From Ottelia alismoides (lineage: Eukaryota; Streptophyta; Magnoliopsida; Alismatales; Hydrocharitaceae): DNA of 64,000 nt. The position numbers were made by a program, and so were the translations under genes. The stretch lies in NCBI GenBank assembly GCA_037367405.1, contig JAZKJV010009322.1, positions 372,001 to 436,000 on the forward strand, read 5' to 3'. The stretch's first letter is position 1. Every line of letters begins with the position of its first letter. Under the pieces are notes generated by a model. The model worked only from the letters and a program-made list of their open reading frames with translations, was not told the origin of the DNA and searched no databases. Shown here one piece after another: positions 36,466-47,633 of the stretch.

Positions 36466-39207
36466 CTTGGAGTCGGAAATGGGATAAATAAAATCTGCAC
36501 TCCACCATTTCAATATTTCCTTCATCACGACCTCTCTCAGGTTGGGGTTCAGTCGCCGCTGGAACTCACGCGACGGCTTCGCCCCCTCCTCGAGATAGAT
36601 ATGGTGGGAGCACACTGATGGACTAATCCCATGGAGATCTGCTACACTCCATCCGATCGCCTTGCGGTTCTTTTCAAGAACCCCCATCAAACGGGATTCT
36701 TGATCTCCAGTCAACTCGGCGGAGATGATGACTGGGTACATCTCTGGCTCGCCCGCAAGGAATCGATACTTCAGCGAAGTAGGGAGCGGCTTCAGCTCTG
36801 GAATGCTGGGTGCTGGCAAACCTGGCTGCGGAAGAAACTGAGTGAATGCTGCTAAGTCTGCCAAATCTGCCTGGGAAAGTAAAAGCGTACTCTCGCAAAC
36901 TGGATCGGAAGAAGGCTGCTCAACTGCACTGTCTCTGGTATGCTCTGCATCTGCCTCCTCCTCATCTGTAGGCTCAGGTGGAATCAGGTCTGGCATCTGA
37001 TCATCACAATCGACCCAATCAGACTCTGAATCCGAGGGATCTGTATCAACCGCGGTGGCATCAGTACCACCATAAAGCAAGGTGGCCTCAGCACCACCAT
37101 CACTGAAAATCGTGTCGCGATCAAGGACCGGCTCTGCTGCCTCTATGGTATCCTGAACCAGAGCTGTGCTCTCCAGACTCTCCTCTGCTGTCATCTCGGC
37201 ATCAGCTGCATCGGAATATGAGAGGATGGTCTGTGCTGCAGGATCTGCCCAAGCTGCCTCATCATCTGTGATCACAAAATCACAGTCCTGGTGGATGTCT
37301 GGCTCTGCGTCTGTCAGCTGCTCTGAATCTGTACTCACATCTGAGCGGGCTCTCTCTCTAGCTCTGTAGTCCTCGACCGTCTCTATTTGTATACTCTCGC
37401 CCTCAACGCGAAAGTACACCTTCCCGCTATCATGATCAGTCACCACCTTGGTTGTGGCCAAGAACGGACGACCAAGGATGATGGGGGTATCGGTCACTGA
37501 CTCAGGGATCTCCATGTCCAACACTACGAAGTCCACGGGGAATTTCAGGCCCTGAATCGTGACGATAACGTCTTGTAATAACCCCCTCGTCCTCTTGACA
37601 GATCGATCAGCGAACTGAAGGACTGTCCTGCTCTGTCGAAGAGTGCCCAATTCGAAGCGGTCGAGAAGGGCTGCCGGAAGAAGGTTGATCGACGATCCGC
37701 TATCTAGAAGAGTACGGTCGAACCTCTGCTCACTAATCTGGCATCTGACATACAGGGCCCCTGAATCTGGCCTCTTGGCCGGCAGACGGTTCTGGATCGC
37801 AAAACACGTGGCTTTCGTCAGCACATGTATCTCTGAAGTGTGGTTCCTCCTCCTCCTCCTGACTGTGGTCCTGTCTCTCAAAGAACGCTGGAGAAGGGGG
37901 ATATGCTGCAAAGCCTCCTGGAGGGTCAGCTGGATGTGGAATCGATCGATCATGCTCTGGCTGAACTCCTCAAGCTCTCTCTTTTTTGGATCTTTTTCTT
38001 TTTTCTTCCCCTTCCCCATCTGAAGGGCTCTAGGGAAGGGGATCACAGGGTCCTTCTCAGTTGAAGGACTTGGAAAAGGCCTAGACGGTTCGACGACCGG
38101 ATCCATACATACATCATGCACCACAGTGGGACCAGAAGAAACTAAACCTTTTCCTTTATTCACAACAGTATTCTGAGGTACATGAACTGAAGGAAAGACA
38201 ACATCTCTATCACGACAAACACTGGTGGCCTCAGTACCACCGTGGGCTGGCTCTGCTGCTACTGCTGGTAGACGTCTCGCAGCATCAGTACCGCGGGCTG
38301 GCTCGGCTGAACTGGTGGCGTCAGTACCACCTCCTCGATCTGGTGAAGCGGCGGCCTCAGTACCGCCGATGGGATCAGCATCCTTGGTGGCCTCAGTGCC
38401 ACCGTCATCATCGGGAGCGGCCTCAGTACCGCTCTCCTCCTCCTCATGTGGCGCCTCGGGAATATCCTCGTGGTGAAGCTCAAATGAGGCGCCGCCGCCT
38501 GCTGGGGTCCTACCGCTCCTAAGTGTGACAAAATCAGCATCAAATAGATCCGAAGATGTATCAACAAATGGGTCACTAGGAGTGGCAGACTCAATGTGTA
38601 ATACCTGCTCAGATTTCCTCTTGAGGTTATTCGGATTCGGCTCAATCTGGGCTGGAATGGCGGCCTTCCCTCTCACCAAGTCCCGCATCTCCTGGAGGAA
38701 CTCGTCCATCTCCCATCTAAATGTGGCCTGCTGGTCCGTAAGGAGGCGGGCGATGTCATCCAAAGCAGGGCTCTCGTGGGAACCCGACGGGTGGCCTCTC
38801 TGGGGATGAGGCTGCTGGAACTGCTGGTGGTGGTAAGAGGGGTACGAGGAAGGGTGCTGCTGCTGAACTGGGTGAGCCTGCTGCTCACGCCTCCACGACT
38901 GTCCCTGCTGCTGATAGGGACGAGGAACGAAGGATGACTGGTGCTGCTGGTAGGCTGGGGGCTGCTGCTGGTGATCTCTCTGCTGGGAGTACTGCCCTCC
39001 CTGTCCTAACGGCTGATGCTGGGGCTGGGCACCACCATTCCCCCACCTGAATCCGGGATGGTCTCGTCGGATCCTAGGCTGGGGGCGGTCATACCAAATC
39101 CCGTTGACATCCATCAACGGCTCTGCATCGTAGGGGGCTGGCGGGAGTACTGCCAGAGGCTGGTCCGACTGGTAGACCACCATCTGCATCTCTGGAGATG
39201 GTGGGGA
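36466..39207 (-). CDS. Gag tail, linker, protease and start of RT of element A
   Basis: The open stretch between the third and fourth TAG. It begins with a segment carrying RRDHPGFRWGN, a counterpart of a conserved Athila gag-tail motif, then a Q/H-rich low-complexity region. An acidic linker follows with repeated GGTEAT/GGTDAT units (about 38440-38215). The aspartic protease has LLDSGSSINLLP (Asp codon at 37702-37704) and IILGRPFL. A second acidic linker carries two more repeat units (about 37110-37050), and then the RT N-terminus (LNPNLREVVMKEILKWW). The protease should cleave the polyprotein. The open stretch ends at a TAG where related elements have a Trp or Cys codon. Confidence 0.85.
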
Positions 39208-39339
39208 CTAGTAGGTGGGCTGCGGCTACTGGTACGGCTCCGCCTGTACAAGGTGAACCTGTCTAGGCTGCACAGGGGTGCTGGAGCGCTGGGACGAGCT
39301 GCTGCTGCTGCCGGAGTCGCCTCGCGACTGAAGACGGGG

Positions 39340-40743
39340 CTAAGGAGCCGTCTGTGCCTCTTGGAGACACATGAGCTGTGTCTTCATGTCGCTCAGAACC
39401 TGTGCCATCTGTTCCATCTGAGTGATGCTCTGGCACTGCTTCTTCTCTATCAGCTCCATGCGGTCCAACTTCTCGCTGATAATGCCCATGTCCGCAGCTG
39501 TCGACTCTGCCTGTGCTGCTGTGGCTGCGGACGAACTGGATGGACCTGCATCTACCCGTGCTATCCGCTGGTACTGCACGGGTCCTGGCTGCTGTGGCTG
39601 TGGTCTCTGAGTATACAACCTGGTCTGAGACATCACCATATAGTTCTCAGCCATCTCCTCGAAGATGGCCCAGACCTGGTCGTGGTCCTTGGCGAAATAG
39701 GACCCGCCGCAAGAAGCATTCACCAGGCCCTGAAGCTCTGGTGTCAACCCGCTGAAGAAGCTCTGAACAAGGTTCGGCTTCGTGATGTCGTGGTGCGGGC
39801 ATCTGTCCGTGAGCTCTCTAAACCTCTCCCATGCCTCGTGAAACTGCTCGTTGGGGAACATGGAGAAGTTGCTGATCAGGGCCCTCGCTGCATTCGTCCG
39901 CCCGAGTGGATAGTACTTGTTCAAGTACTCGGTACGGAGCTGCTCCCAGGTGTAGACAAACCTCCCAAGATGCTTCAGCCAGGTGGCTGCTCTGTCTGCC
40001 AGTGAAAACGGGAAGGCTATCATCCGGATCGTGTCCTGGTCCACATGCCGGTCGTGGACAGAACTGCAGATCATCAGAAACTCCTGGAGGTGAAGGTGGG
40101 GCTCCTCAGTGGCAAGTCCGTGAAACCGAGGAAGCATCTGCAGGGTGTCCGGGGGGAACTTGAAGTCCCCCACGATAGCAGGTACCACCACCCAATGGTG
40201 CATCAGTGTAGATCCGGGGTTGTGCAACTCCCGCATCGGTCTAGGTGGTCCCCCTCCCGCGGCTGCTGCGGCTGCTGCTGCTGGTGCTGCGGCTCGTGCC
40301 TCTGCATCCGGTATCTCCTCGAGCTCGCTCTGCTCATCTCGCTCTACTCGGAGGCACTCCAACTCTCTCCTCATCTCAATCATGAATGCTCCCTGATCGC
40401 GTAACTGCTGCTGAACTGTCTCTAATGAGGTGATCAAGGTGGAGTTGATCGCTCCCTGATCCATCACAACGTGCTCTGTGCGGGAACGATCCTCAGAACT
40501 GCCGACCATGGCGACGTCTGCAAAATCAAACGAGCCCAACTCAGGTGCTGTCAAATCAATCAGTCTCTCCTCGGGCTCGTATCTCTTAGGTAGAACAGAA
40601 TGGGGGTCGAGGGGGAACAGGGTGGAATCGTACTCGGGCTCGGAGAGCGGGTCTGAGCTCTCGCGAGCCAACCTAGATGATGAGGTAGACGCGCCCGAAA
40701 GCGGTGCAGCCAGAGGCTGCCTAAGAGACCGTCTACCCATCAT
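39340..40743 (-). CDS. gag: Gag (capsid) part of element A
   Basis: The 467-codon open stretch from the double ATG to the first TAG. Residues 1-95 are Ser/Pro/Glu-rich. Residues about 95-150 have heptad-like leucines and charged residues (a probable coiled coil), followed by an alanine run. The Retrotrans_gag-type core at about 195-345 includes AFPFSLADRAATWLKHLG and LNKYYPLGRTNAARAL. Gag would form the particle in the cytoplasm. No CCHC zinc knuckle is visible. The gag start of element B begins with almost the same MMGRRSLR sequence, which supports this start codon. Confidence 0.85.
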   Translation of the reverse strand: MMGRRSLRQPLAAPLSGASTSSSRLARESSDPLSEPEYDSTLFPLDPHSVLPKRYEPEERLIDLTAPELGSFDFADVAMVGSSEDRSRTEHVVMDQGAINSTLITSLETVQQQLRDQGAFMIEMRRELECLRVERDEQSELEEIPDAEARAAAPAAAAAAAAGGGPPRPMRELHNPGSTLMHHWVVVPAIVGDFKFPPDTLQMLPRFHGLATEEPHLHLQEFLMICSSVHDRHVDQDTIRMIAFPFSLADRAATWLKHLGRFVYTWEQLRTEYLNKYYPLGRTNAARALISNFSMFPNEQFHEAWERFRELTDRCPHHDITKPNLVQSFFSGLTPELQGLVNASCGGSYFAKDHDQVWAIFEEMAENYMVMSQTRLYTQRPQPQQPGPVQYQRIARVDAGPSSSSAATAAQAESTAADMGIISEKLDRMELIEKKQCQSITQMEQMAQVLSDMKTQLMCLQEAQTAP

Positions 40744-42245
40744 CTTGATCTGGAGAGTAGTGCGGATGAGATCTGGAAAAATTATGATCAGAAAACAAAC
40801 CCCCGATTCACCAACGCAACGCGAGCTGAAGAACGTGAAAGTTCGGTCAATTTATCTTGTCAATTTTATTTGGTGAATACACAAAATATCAGAGCGCTTA
40901 CGTGACCTGTTGGGATATCCGATGCTAACCCAACCGACTGGCCCGCACAGAAAAGTCGGTAATCAGTCGGGACTAGCAACGGGGGGCTCTATCTAGGGTG
41001 CGGGTCACTCTCTCGCGCATCCAAACCATCCAATGAGGGGGTTGCTCTCCCCAAGACAAAGTTTTTAGGGTGAGCAGATTTTAAGATCAATAATTTTAGC
41101 AGTCCCAATTTTATGGTTTCACTTTTTTTTAGTATTTTTCAAAGCAAACAAAAGGCCTAACGAATTTTTCGGTTCTCCTGATTATTAAGTCCAAAAAAGG
41201 GGGGAGAAGACGAAAAAGCCGATGCGCGATAAATCAATGATGCATGCTGAGTAAGAAATGCGTACCTATCTCCAGCACTCTACATGCAAGATGATCCGCG
41301 CAGAATTTAAAGACTGAAAGGAAACTAACCTAAATAATGCAGCGGTAAAGCCGAGTCCTAGATGAGCAAGTCTAGCGAAGAGCCGTCTAACCGGTCACCG
41401 ACCTCCGAGCCAAAGAGTCCGGTCTTGGCCCGTCCCTCCTCTGTCCGACAAATCGGGGGTAGGAGTAAGCGCTTTACAGGACGGGCTGCGGCACGTAGGC
41501 TATGAAGGCAAATGAATCGGTTATTTTTATTAATTATTTTTAAGTAGGTCCAATTAACGATCTATGGGAACAGATAAGCAGTTAGGTGTGTGGATCCTAC
41601 TAATTACGGCACAATCACCAGAAAATCCTAAGTCTAGGGGCTCGAGCAAAAACCGCGAAAAACCGGAAAAGACAGAAATAAAAGAAAAAGAAAGCCGCGA
41701 AAAAGCCGCGAAAAACCACACAAGTCCTAAGGGTCCCCCGAGCACACCGGTGCTCGGCGAAACAGACCCGCTATGGTAGAAGAGTCCAAGTCCAGAGAAT
41801 GGTCCTGTATTATTACAATAATAATGGAAATAAAGAGACCTAATCTAACCTCACCCACTCAACTCTCTCCCTCTCGCTCTCTCCTGCGGCTTCGTAGAGA
41901 AGGAAGCCGCCTCCAAGTTCCTCGGTTGCACCGGCTCCTCGAAAATCGCCTCCGCGGTCCTCGGGCCCTCGCAAGAAAAAGAGATGAGTGGTCAGACCAG
42001 CAAAAATAATCAAATAACTAAGGAAAAAGAAATGAAAATAAAAGTGAGGGTATATATGCAAAAATGTAAAATAAAATAAACAAACAAAAGAAAACAAAAA
42101 CAAAAATAAAAGAAAAAGAAAAATAAACAAAAGTAAAACAAACAGAAAATATAAACAAAACCCGCGAAGAGCCGCGAGCTCTGAAAGAGCCGCAAAAAGT
42201 CGCGAAAATAAAAACTAAAGGAAAAAGAAAACTACTAAGCCGTGC
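40744..42245 (-). other. Leader (5' UTR) of element A
   Basis: 1.5 kb between PBS and gag ATG with no supported gene. It carries the conserved leader block at about 41236-41310, whose sense strand reads GTAGAGTGCTGGAGATAGGTACGC and resembles a splice donor. It also has repeated CCGCGAAAAA words at about 41652-41716 and 42160-42206. The long antisense frame opposite gag (39016-40005) is a shadow of gag. Confidence 0.75.
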
Positions 42246-42263
42246 TCCCCGGCAACGACGCCA
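42246..42263 (-). other. Primer-binding site of element A
   Basis: On the minus strand TGGCGTCGTTGCCGGGGA starts three bases after the 5' LTR. It matches 17 of 18 bases of the tRNA-Asp 3' end complement, so tRNA-Asp should prime minus-strand synthesis. Confidence 0.9.
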
Positions 42264-42266
42264 TTC

Positions 42267-45200
42267 TGATAACAGGCCTGATCACTCGGGTATAAGGTAT
42301 AGAAATGGGTCGTTGCGACCCAAGCGACCAGGCGATGTGTATCAAGAAAAATGAACCACTAAATGAAAGTAAAATCAATCAAGCACGAAGAAGCGGTCCT
42401 GCTATACGTTTAACCTGGTATAGCACCCAGGGTCGAACTCAAGGAGCACGGGTTGGTCGGAGGCCTACGAAGTAGTAAAAATGAATAAAATAAAAGAGGA
42501 AAATGTTTTTAGTGGTTTTTAATTAATTTTATATTTTTTTTTGGATTTTTAAAATGTAAAGAAAATAAGAAAGCACAAAAACAAGCACACTTCAACAATT
42601 TATTTAATGCATCAAAAGCAACCAAAAATTAAAACAAAAATATTTTTATGTGTTTTATGATTTTTTATGTTTTTGGTGAATTTTTGGGATTTTTCTGATA
42701 TTTATTTTAATTTCTAAAAATCAAACAGTAACAAAAACAAGGGGTACTGTCCAGCCAAGCCTAAAGTCCCTAGATAAAATACCTAGGGACCTCAAAAAGG
42801 CCTGGAGTAATTTTCCTCTAAAATAGATGAAATAAGGAAAATTTAGGTACCAGATTTATTGTTTTTGGATTTTTAATGTATTTATTAGAATTTTTATGGG
42901 TTTTTAAGGGTTTTTAAGTTTTTAGGGTTTTCCAGTGGTGAAAAATAGCCAAAATTGGCTAGAAAATAAAGAAACACAAATTAAACAGTGGCTAATTTTT
43001 ATAGAATTTTTAGGGGTGTTTTTATATTTTTTTATGATTTTCTAATCTATACAGTAATAAAAACTAAGGTTTTTGAATTTTTAAAAATAACAAACGAAAT
43101 CAAAAATGTCCTCAAAAATTCACAAAAATCCTACACCATGGCAGGAGCCATGTGTCAAATTTTCGTCGAATTTGGAGGTGGTTTGATATTTTATTCAAAA
43201 ATGACAAGAGGGTACTGTGCATAGGGACTAAAATGCAAATACCCAAAGTTCTGGGGGTCCAGGTGCAAAATACCCAGCCAATCACACGCCAAGCGCGTGC
43301 CTGGGGCACTCAGGGACCTATATGTAATAAAATAAGTCCCAGGGACCAATTGGTAACACGTACCAAAAGTCCGAGGGCCTTAGTTGCAATTTACCCACAA
43401 ATAAACGCACATGCGAAATTAAACCATTCACAGGGGCATAAATGCAAATATTAAAAATATTTCATTCATTTTAGAACAATCCAGAACTACAGGGGCATGA
43501 ACAGCAAATATCCCAAAATCACACGTGACGAAGCACGTGGCTCACAATAGGCAGGGGTATATATGCAATTACACTAAAGCGCAAGGTCCATTGTGCAAAT
43601 AAACCCTAAACTAAACAACGTATTTAAATATTTACAGGACTCAAACGAAATAAAGCAAAGATAAGGGCCTATGGGTAAATTACCCTTTATTAACCGGAGC
43701 TGATGGATGACCGCCACGTGTAGATCGGACGGTCAGGAGGGGGCGGCTCTCAACGCTGCTGCTGCTCTGCTCGATCCAACGGTCCAGGCCACGACACGTG
43801 TGGATCTAACGGTCTGGATCAGGTGCCTCAGATCTGACGTCCACGTGCGCTCCAGGAACCAACGGTTCAGATCAGACCTGGAGCGAGGAGGCGCGATCAA
43901 CGGCTCTCGAGGATGCTGGATGAACTGAAGGCTGGCGAACTTCGTCGGCCACGTGAAGACGCCTCCGGCCTCCTCTGTTGCGCCTGAGTATCGGTGGAGC
44001 TCCGTCGTGAAGGTGCGCTGCTGCTGGTGCCCTCCGATGTCCCAGCCGAGCTCGGGGGAGCTCCGACGAGGGTGGAGGAGGTGAAGCTCCTGGGCTGGAT
44101 GTTGAGAGACCTCAGATGGCCTCCGCTGAACCTGCAAAACCCCTCAGGAGATTCGCGGGTCGAGGGCAAAGTGCCTCGACCCAGTTAGGCAACGTGGAGG
44201 TGATCGGTGCGTCGGGGCGACGGGCTCCGGCGAAGGTGAAGGACGGTGGAGCCCGGTTCCCAGCTCCTGTGCGAGCTGGGTTGTGCGAGTGGGTGCAGAA
44301 GGTGCGGCGAGGGAAGGCGGAGATGTTGGTCGGGTCCGATGGTCGGATAGCGGCCGGAACCGAAGTCAATCGAGGGAATACGACGGCGGTATGAATTGGG
44401 GGAAAATGAAAATGAGATGAAATGTCAAGCGAAGGGGCTACCTGGGTGAAGGAGTAGACTGTGCTGGAGCTGGGGGTGCTCCCGGTCGTCGCCTCAAGGG
44501 GTGTCTCTGCCCGAGGCTCGAGCTCGCTTCAGGTGGCGGAGCTACGGCGGAGATGTCGCCGGATCAGTGGATTCGCCGTCCTTCCTCGCTGCAACAGGGT
44601 GGGGCGGCGAGCTGTCACCTCGCTCTCTCTCTGGAGCTCACTGGAAAGCTACGCGAATGGCCAAAGATGGAAGAATTAGGTGGCGGAGCTCGCTTAAGTA
44701 GGTTGGAGGGATCCGAGAAGAAAGGCTCGGGTAGGGTCACGGTGGCGCGCGGATCCCGAGGTCGATGCCCGGCGAGGGTGTCGGATGTGGGAGGTGTAAA
44801 ACGGAGCCGGGGTTTAGGGAAATGGGTATCGGGTCGAGCGGGCGAAATTAGGAGAAGACGGGTCGGGCGCTCGAGTCCGTGAGAAGTGGTCCTGGGGGGG
44901 CCAGTTGACCGGGCGGTCAACATCCCCAGGACCCAATGGGGTCAGGCCACGTGGCAGGAATTTAGAGCTCAAAATTAAGGTAGTTATGGCCCGATTTTGT
45001 AAAAACTCAAAACACAAACTATTTTTATTTTATTTTTTTCTATGTTTTGGTGATTTTTAATTAATTTTTGGAAATAAAAAATAAGATATTTACAATATAT
45101 AGCTATATATAGGTATATATACAATATGTAAGCTTTTGATTTTTATTTTTAATTATTATTTTTGTACAATATTATTCCTATTTTATATTTTATTTATTTA

Positions 45201-45883
45201 TAGAATAAAATAAGGAATAAAAGGGTGTTTTTATTTTAATTTTATTATTTATATACTTAGGTAAAATAAATAGTTATGTACAACTATATACCTAGCATAT
45301 GTACAATATATTTTTGTAATTTTAATTTTGTTATTTTTATTTGATTTTTGTTTTGATTCTTTTTATTTTATTTATTTACAATATATGTAGCCTAGAATAT
45401 TTACAAAAAGTTTGGAAAATAACTTTATTTATTTACAAGGTTAAATAAATATAGAAGCATGGTCTATGTACATGATGAAAGGGTATTTTGAATTTTTAAT
45501 TTTTTTAACTTTTTATTTTGTTTTTATCTCTTATAAATATATACAAGTATTTATAAGCATATTTTTGGGTGAGGAAAACATTTTTATTTTATCTACATAA
45601 ATATATACAAATGAGCCCCTATCTCCCTCTACTTGGCTTTTATGCGGTCAGGCCCATGTTGAGCCCTCCCTTGGGTTAGGTTGCTCAATATTTATTCTAA
45701 ATATTTCCCTCTTTTTCTTTTTAATCTTTATTCTTTTATTTTTGCACAAAAACATGCTAATTATAGAATTTTACACAATGCATGCTTTTGCTAATTATCC
45801 CTATTTACACATATCTACATGCATTTGCAAAGGTTTTTGTAGCTAAAATATAAGAATAAAGAGTGATGAATGGGTATTCATCA
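42267..45883 (-). repeat. 5' LTR of element A
   Basis: 3,617 bp, partner of 28208-31823, with the same termini and internal blocks. Only scattered substitutions and one- or few-base indels separate the two. As the 5' LTR it should hold the promoter of the element on the minus strand. It contains the same ACGTG cores as its partner plus one extra at about 43951, where the partner reads CTCGTG. Confidence 0.95.
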
Positions 45884-45888
45884 GGGAT
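45884..45888. repeat. Target-site duplication of element A (right copy)
   Basis: GGGAT, identical to 28203-28207. Confidence 0.93.
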
Positions 45889-47633
45889 GCTGTTGCGGCT
45901 GGCTGAACTGTCCACCCTGAGATGGAGGTCGCTGCTAGGATGAGGTGCCTCCTGTAGACCACTTGAATCTGGGATGATCTCGGGGGATCCCAGGCTGCTG
46001 TCGGTCATACCAAATCCCGTTGACTTCCATCAACAGATCCTGCTTATATGGGAATGGGGGAAGAACTGCCAGTGGCTGATCCTGCTGATACACCACCATA
46101 TGAGTGTCTTGACATGGCGGTGGCTGAGAGTACTACTGCTGCAACGGCTGAACCAGCTCTGCCTGGATGTGGTGAACCTGACGATACTGGGCGAAGTGCT
46201 GGGAAGAGATGTTGCTGCTAGGGTCAGCCTGTGATCTGAGATGGGGCTGAGAAGCCATATGTGCCTCCTGGAGAGACATGATCTGGGTCTTCAGGCCACT
46301 GAGGGTCTGTGCCAACTGGTCGACCTGCGTCATGCCCTAGCACTGCTTCTTCTCGATAATCTCTATGCGGTCCAACTTCTCCTGATGATACCCATGTCAG
46401 TTGCCGATGACTCTTCCTGTGTTGTTGTTGATGAAGAAGTGGATGGACCCGTATCTACCTGTGCTATCCTCTGATAGGACACAGCCTATGGAAGGGGCTT
46501 CCCCTGAGTGTAGACTCAGGTCTGGGACATCACGGTATAGTTGTCGGCCATCTCCTCATAGATGACCCAGACCTGATCCTCATCCTTGGCGAAGTAGGAG
46601 TCCCTACAAGAAGCATTAACAAGCCCTTCCAGCTACAGTGTCAGCCCACAAAAGATGCTCTATACAAGGTTGGGCTTGGAAATCTCACGGTGTGGACACC
46701 GATCAATGAGGTCACAAAATCGATCCCACGCCTCATGGAACTGCTCGTTGGGGATCATGGTAAAGTTGTTGATCAGAGCTTGAGCTACATTGGTCCAGTT
46801 GAGTGGATATTACTTGTTCAAGTACTCGGTCCGGAGCTGCTCCCAAGTAGTAACGTATCTCCCTAAATGCTTCAGCGAGTAGGCTGCTCTGTTGACGAGG
46901 GAGAATGGAAATTCTATTATCTTGATGATGTCCTCGTCCACGAATCTATCATGGACTGCGCTGCAGATTATCTCAAACTCTTATAAGCATAGATGCGGCT
47001 CCTCGGTGGTTAGTTAATGGAATTTGGGCATGAGATGAATTGTATGGGGGCCGAGTTTGAAGTCTGGATCCATCGATGGGTGAGGGTTGCACCAGGGTTG
47101 TACAACTACCTCATCGGTCGTGGCTATCTGACAGGCTCTAGCTGGTCCTCCGGGTGTCCATCGGCTCCTCATCCAGGTGCTGGGATGTCTCCACCACCTG
47201 GTTGGTCTCTACCAACTCGCATCTATGCTAACTCTTTACGCACCTCAACCATAAAGGCTCCTTGATCTCTGATCTGTTTTTGCATCATCCCCAAGGAGGC
47301 TAAATGTGTGTTGTTAATGATGCCCTAATATAGAACGTAGGTCGAACCCTGGGGCTTTCCATCGGTGCGCTCCTCACTGCTGGCCATCTCGTGGAACTCT
47401 GCAAAGGCAAAAGACCCAAACTCAGATGCCGTCAAATGTACAAATATCTGTGCTGGTCTCTGCTCGGGCACCTCAGGACTGGTGGGGGAAGGGTGGTCGA
47501 GGGGGAACAAGGCGGAATCAAACTCGCGTTGGAATAGCAGGTCTAGGTTCCCTGGAACCTCCCTAGATGAATGAGGCAGAGTGCTCGAAAGCGGGTCTAC
47601 CAAAGGTAGTCTAAGGGATCTCCGACCCATCAT
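45889..47633 (-). pseudogene. Element B gag, N-terminal part
   Basis: Starts with two ATGs (47633-47628) and MMGRRSLRLPL, almost the same as element A. The first open stretch ends at 47325. The gag core is recognisable further left in broken frames (for example the counterpart of LNKYYPLGRTN near 46790-46815), as is the coiled/Q-rich tail (46333-46133). A TAG at 46133-46135 lies where element A has its linker TAGs. The stretch ends at the insertion of element A in the Q-rich segment. It continues at 28207 and below. Confidence 0.8.

Larger units (their letters stand above)
33907..40743 (-). pseudogene. Element A gag-pol polyprotein frame with five TAG stops
   Basis: A single frame of 2,278 codons plus a TGA stop, starting at two ATGs (40743-40738). 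TAG codons interrupt it at codons 468 (39340-39342), 506 (39226-39228), 512 (39208-39210), 1427 (36463-36465) and 1801 (35341-35343); all blocks stay in one phase. Domain order by codon: N-terminal acidic/coiled region, gag core about 195-345, Q/H-rich tail 570-650, repeat-bearing acidic linker, protease with Asp 1014, second linker, RT with Asp 1498 and Asp-Asp 1563-1564, RNase H about 1700-1800, integrase with Asp 1988, Asp 2047 and Glu 2083, GPY motif about 2228. The polyprotein would assemble particles and copy and integrate the element. Catalytic residues look intact, so damage is limited to the nonsense codons. Confidence 0.9.
28208..45883 (-). mobile_element. Element A: youngest, near-complete Athila-like Ty3/gypsy retrotransposon
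   Basis: A 17,676-bp minus-strand element with LTRs of 3,616 and 3,617 bp (28208-31823 and 42267-45883) that differ at only a few positions per hundred bases, GGGAT target duplications, a tRNA-Asp-type PBS (17 of 18 matches), a 1.5-kb leader, a single gag-pol frame, a 2-kb non-coding tail with a hairpin cassette, and a polypurine tract. It lies within the Q-rich gag segment of element B. The high LTR similarity marks a recent insertion relative to B and C. The coding frame has five TAG codons but no visible frameshift, so proteins could be made only with readthrough or from another copy. Confidence 0.95.

Noticed and set aside
39016..40005. A 329-codon plus-strand open frame
   Set aside because: It lies opposite the gag frame of element A and is a composition-driven shadow: no start context, no recognisable domain, and gag homology explains the sequence.
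42246..42263. A tRNA-Asp gene fragment
   Set aside because: Only the 18 bases complementary to the tRNA 3' end are present, placed three bases from an LTR; this is a primer-binding site.
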